A stretch of DNA of 32,305 nt from contig NZ_SPQO01000046.1 in NCBI RefSeq assembly GCF_004570325.1, positions 1 through 32,305 on the forward strand, written 5' to 3'. Positions 31,435 through 32,305 of the stretch are shown piece by piece. A model generated the notes under the pieces. The model saw only the letters and a list, made by a program, of their open reading frames with translations. It searched no databases and had not been told where the DNA came from. Position numbers and translations under genes: made by a program. Source of the stretch: Mycobacterium sp. PS03-16. Its GTDB lineage: Bacteria > Actinomycetota > Actinomycetes > Mycobacteriales > Mycobacteriaceae. How positions within the stretch are numbered: the first letter of the stretch is position 1; each line of letters starts with the position of its first letter.

Positions 31435-32175
31435 ATGCCGAGTATCAGCACCACCGTCACCACCGCCGACGGCTCCTGTCCGGTCACCCTGCACACGCCC
31501 AACGGCCCCGGCCCGTGGTCCGGTGTGGTGATGTTCCCCGACGCCGGCGGTGTGCGCCCCACGTTCCAGGAGATGGCGGCGCGGCTCGCGGGGTTCGGGC
31601 ACGCCGTGCTGCTGCCCGACGTGTACTACCGCAGCGGCGACTGGCAGCCGTTCGACATGGGCACGGTCTTCGGCGACAAGTCCGAACGCGCACGCCTGTT
31701 CGGGATGATCGGCTCGATCACGCCGGAGAAGATGGCCGCCGACGCGGCGGCGTTCTTCGACTTCCTGGCCGGCCGGCCGGAGGTCCGCGGTGACCGGTTC
31801 GGCGTGTGCGGCTACTGCATGGGCGGCCGAATGTCGGTGATCGTCGCCGGCCTGCTGCCCGAGCGGGTCGCGGCGGCGGGATCGTTCCACGGCGGCGGCC
31901 TGGTCACCGACGACGAGTCCAGCCCGCACCTGCTCGCCGACCGGATGACCGCCACCGTGTACGTCGCCGGCGCCGAGAACGACAACTCGTTCACCACCGC
32001 CCAGGCGGAGACCCTCGACAAGGCGCTCACCGCGGCCGGTGTCGAGCACACCGTCGAGATCTATCCGGCCGGGCACGGCTTCGCGGTGCCCGACAACGCG
32101 CCCTACGACGAGGAGGCCGCCCAGCGGCACTGGATCGCGCTGCAGGAGTTGTTCGAGCGCGCCCTGCCGAGCTGA
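31435..32175 (+). CDS. dienelactone hydrolase family protein (Rv2765-like)
   Basis: This 246-residue alpha/beta hydrolase has the dienelactone hydrolase triad: nucleophile Cys128 in GVCGYCMGGR, Asp183 in AGAENDNSF and His214 in YPAGHGFAVP. The oxyanion region VVMFPDAGGVRPTF and the strand HAVLLPDVYYRSGDW are typical. It has no signal peptide and is cytosolic. Dienelactone hydrolases act in aromatic ring-cleavage pathways, but no such genes are nearby, so the substrate is open. The ATG at 31435 gives normal length; 43 bases separate it from divergent thyA. Confidence 0.9.
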   Translation: MPSISTTVTTADGSCPVTLHTPNGPGPWSGVVMFPDAGGVRPTFQEMAARLAGFGHAVLLPDVYYRSGDWQPFDMGTVFGDKSERARLFGMIGSITPEKMAADAAAFFDFLAGRPEVRGDRFGVCGYCMGGRMSVIVAGLLPERVAAAGSFHGGGLVTDDESSPHLLADRMTATVYVAGAENDNSFTTAQAETLDKALTAAGVEHTVEIYPAGHGFAVPDNAPYDEEAAQRHWIALQELFERALPS

Positions 32176-32305
32176 TCAGGCGGTGGTGCGCCCGCGCTGC
32201 CTCAGCTTCCCCAAGGCGCGCAGGACGCCGCGGGCGGCGTAGATGCCGGCGACCACCGACAGGATGATCAGCACGATGAACATCACCAGCCAGTTGGTGC
32301 AGATC
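32176..32305 (-). CDS. C-terminal end of a membrane protein, truncated by window edge
   Basis: A minus-strand frame ends with TGA directly after the convergent hydrolase stop and stays open to the window edge (43 residues visible). It reads as one transmembrane helix (NWLVMFIVLIILSVVAGIYA) followed by a basic tail (KLRQRGRTTA). Its start is outside the window unless the internal Met is used. I cannot name it. Confidence 0.5.
   Translation of the reverse strand, partial: ICTNWLVMFIVLIILSVVAGIYAARGVLRALGKLRQRGRTTA

Noticed and set aside
1..32305. tRNA, rRNA, CRISPR array, IS element or prophage
   Set aside because: I looked for cloverleaf-like segments, regularly spaced repeats, transposases, integrases and terminal inverted repeats, and saw none I could support.

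Overview
The window reads as chromosomal DNA from a fast-growing mycobacterium (Mycolicibacterium/Mycobacterium type). It is very GC-rich, with G/C-biased third codon positions. Gene order follows the known Mycobacterium tuberculosis segment Rv2731 to Rv2765 (DUF349 protein, miaB, recX-recA, DUF3046, glycosyltransferase, ephG, pspM-pspA-clgR, pgsA, argA, ftsK, Rv2749/Rv2750-like genes, rnj-dapA-thyX, dfrA-thyA, dienelactone hydrolase). These species names and functions are recalled from family knowledge; no database search was run.

Layout. 1-3412: the end of a DUF349 protein converges on a four-helix membrane protein, which overlaps miaB (tRNA modification). 3487-6754: a complete glutamate-type ABC importer, gluABCD, as known in corynebacteria and fast-growing mycobacteria. 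6760-7857: a mycothiol-S-transferase/DinB-like gene with an apparent frameshift, divergent from a MarR regulator, with a clear inverted repeat between them. 7859-9602: recX-recA without an intein, preceded by both a LexA/SOS promoter and a PafBC (RecA-NDp) promoter. 9603-11490: DUF3046, a GT1-like glycosyltransferase and ephG.

11494-14760 (minus strand): an envelope block reading pgsA-cinA-clgR-pspA-pspM, with a SigE-like promoter in front of clgR. 14803-17971: the argA-like acetyltransferase and the divisome translocase ftsK, separated by a near-perfect bidirectional hairpin. 18118-19286: a small ABM-fold protein and a mycofactocin-type SDR. 19362-21929: a small exported proline-rich/acidic protein, a sensor kinase and an OmpR-type regulator. 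22040-23137: a LuxR-type regulator. 23145-23333: a His-rich 62-residue hypothetical protein.

23666-27026 (minus strand): thyX, dapA and RNase J in a tight cluster. 27195-27473: a small membrane protein with a GerW/YtfJ-like sequence. 27477-30013 (minus strand): an uncharacterised protein, a TetR regulator and an AlkX/YcaQ-type DNA glycosylase that look co-transcribed. 30103-31391: thyA-dfrA with overlapping stop and start. 31435-32175: a dienelactone hydrolase, followed by the 3' end of a membrane protein running out of the window.

Most of the window is conserved housekeeping DNA. I see no phage, IS element, CRISPR array, tRNA or rRNA. The less explained parts are the small acidic protein with its two-component pair and repeated TTCTCAT motifs, the TetR/AlkX operon, the LuxR leader, the YtfJ-like mini-protein and the His-rich orphan. 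Many genes have a TANNNT hexamer 6-8 bases before the start codon, consistent with leaderless mRNAs.
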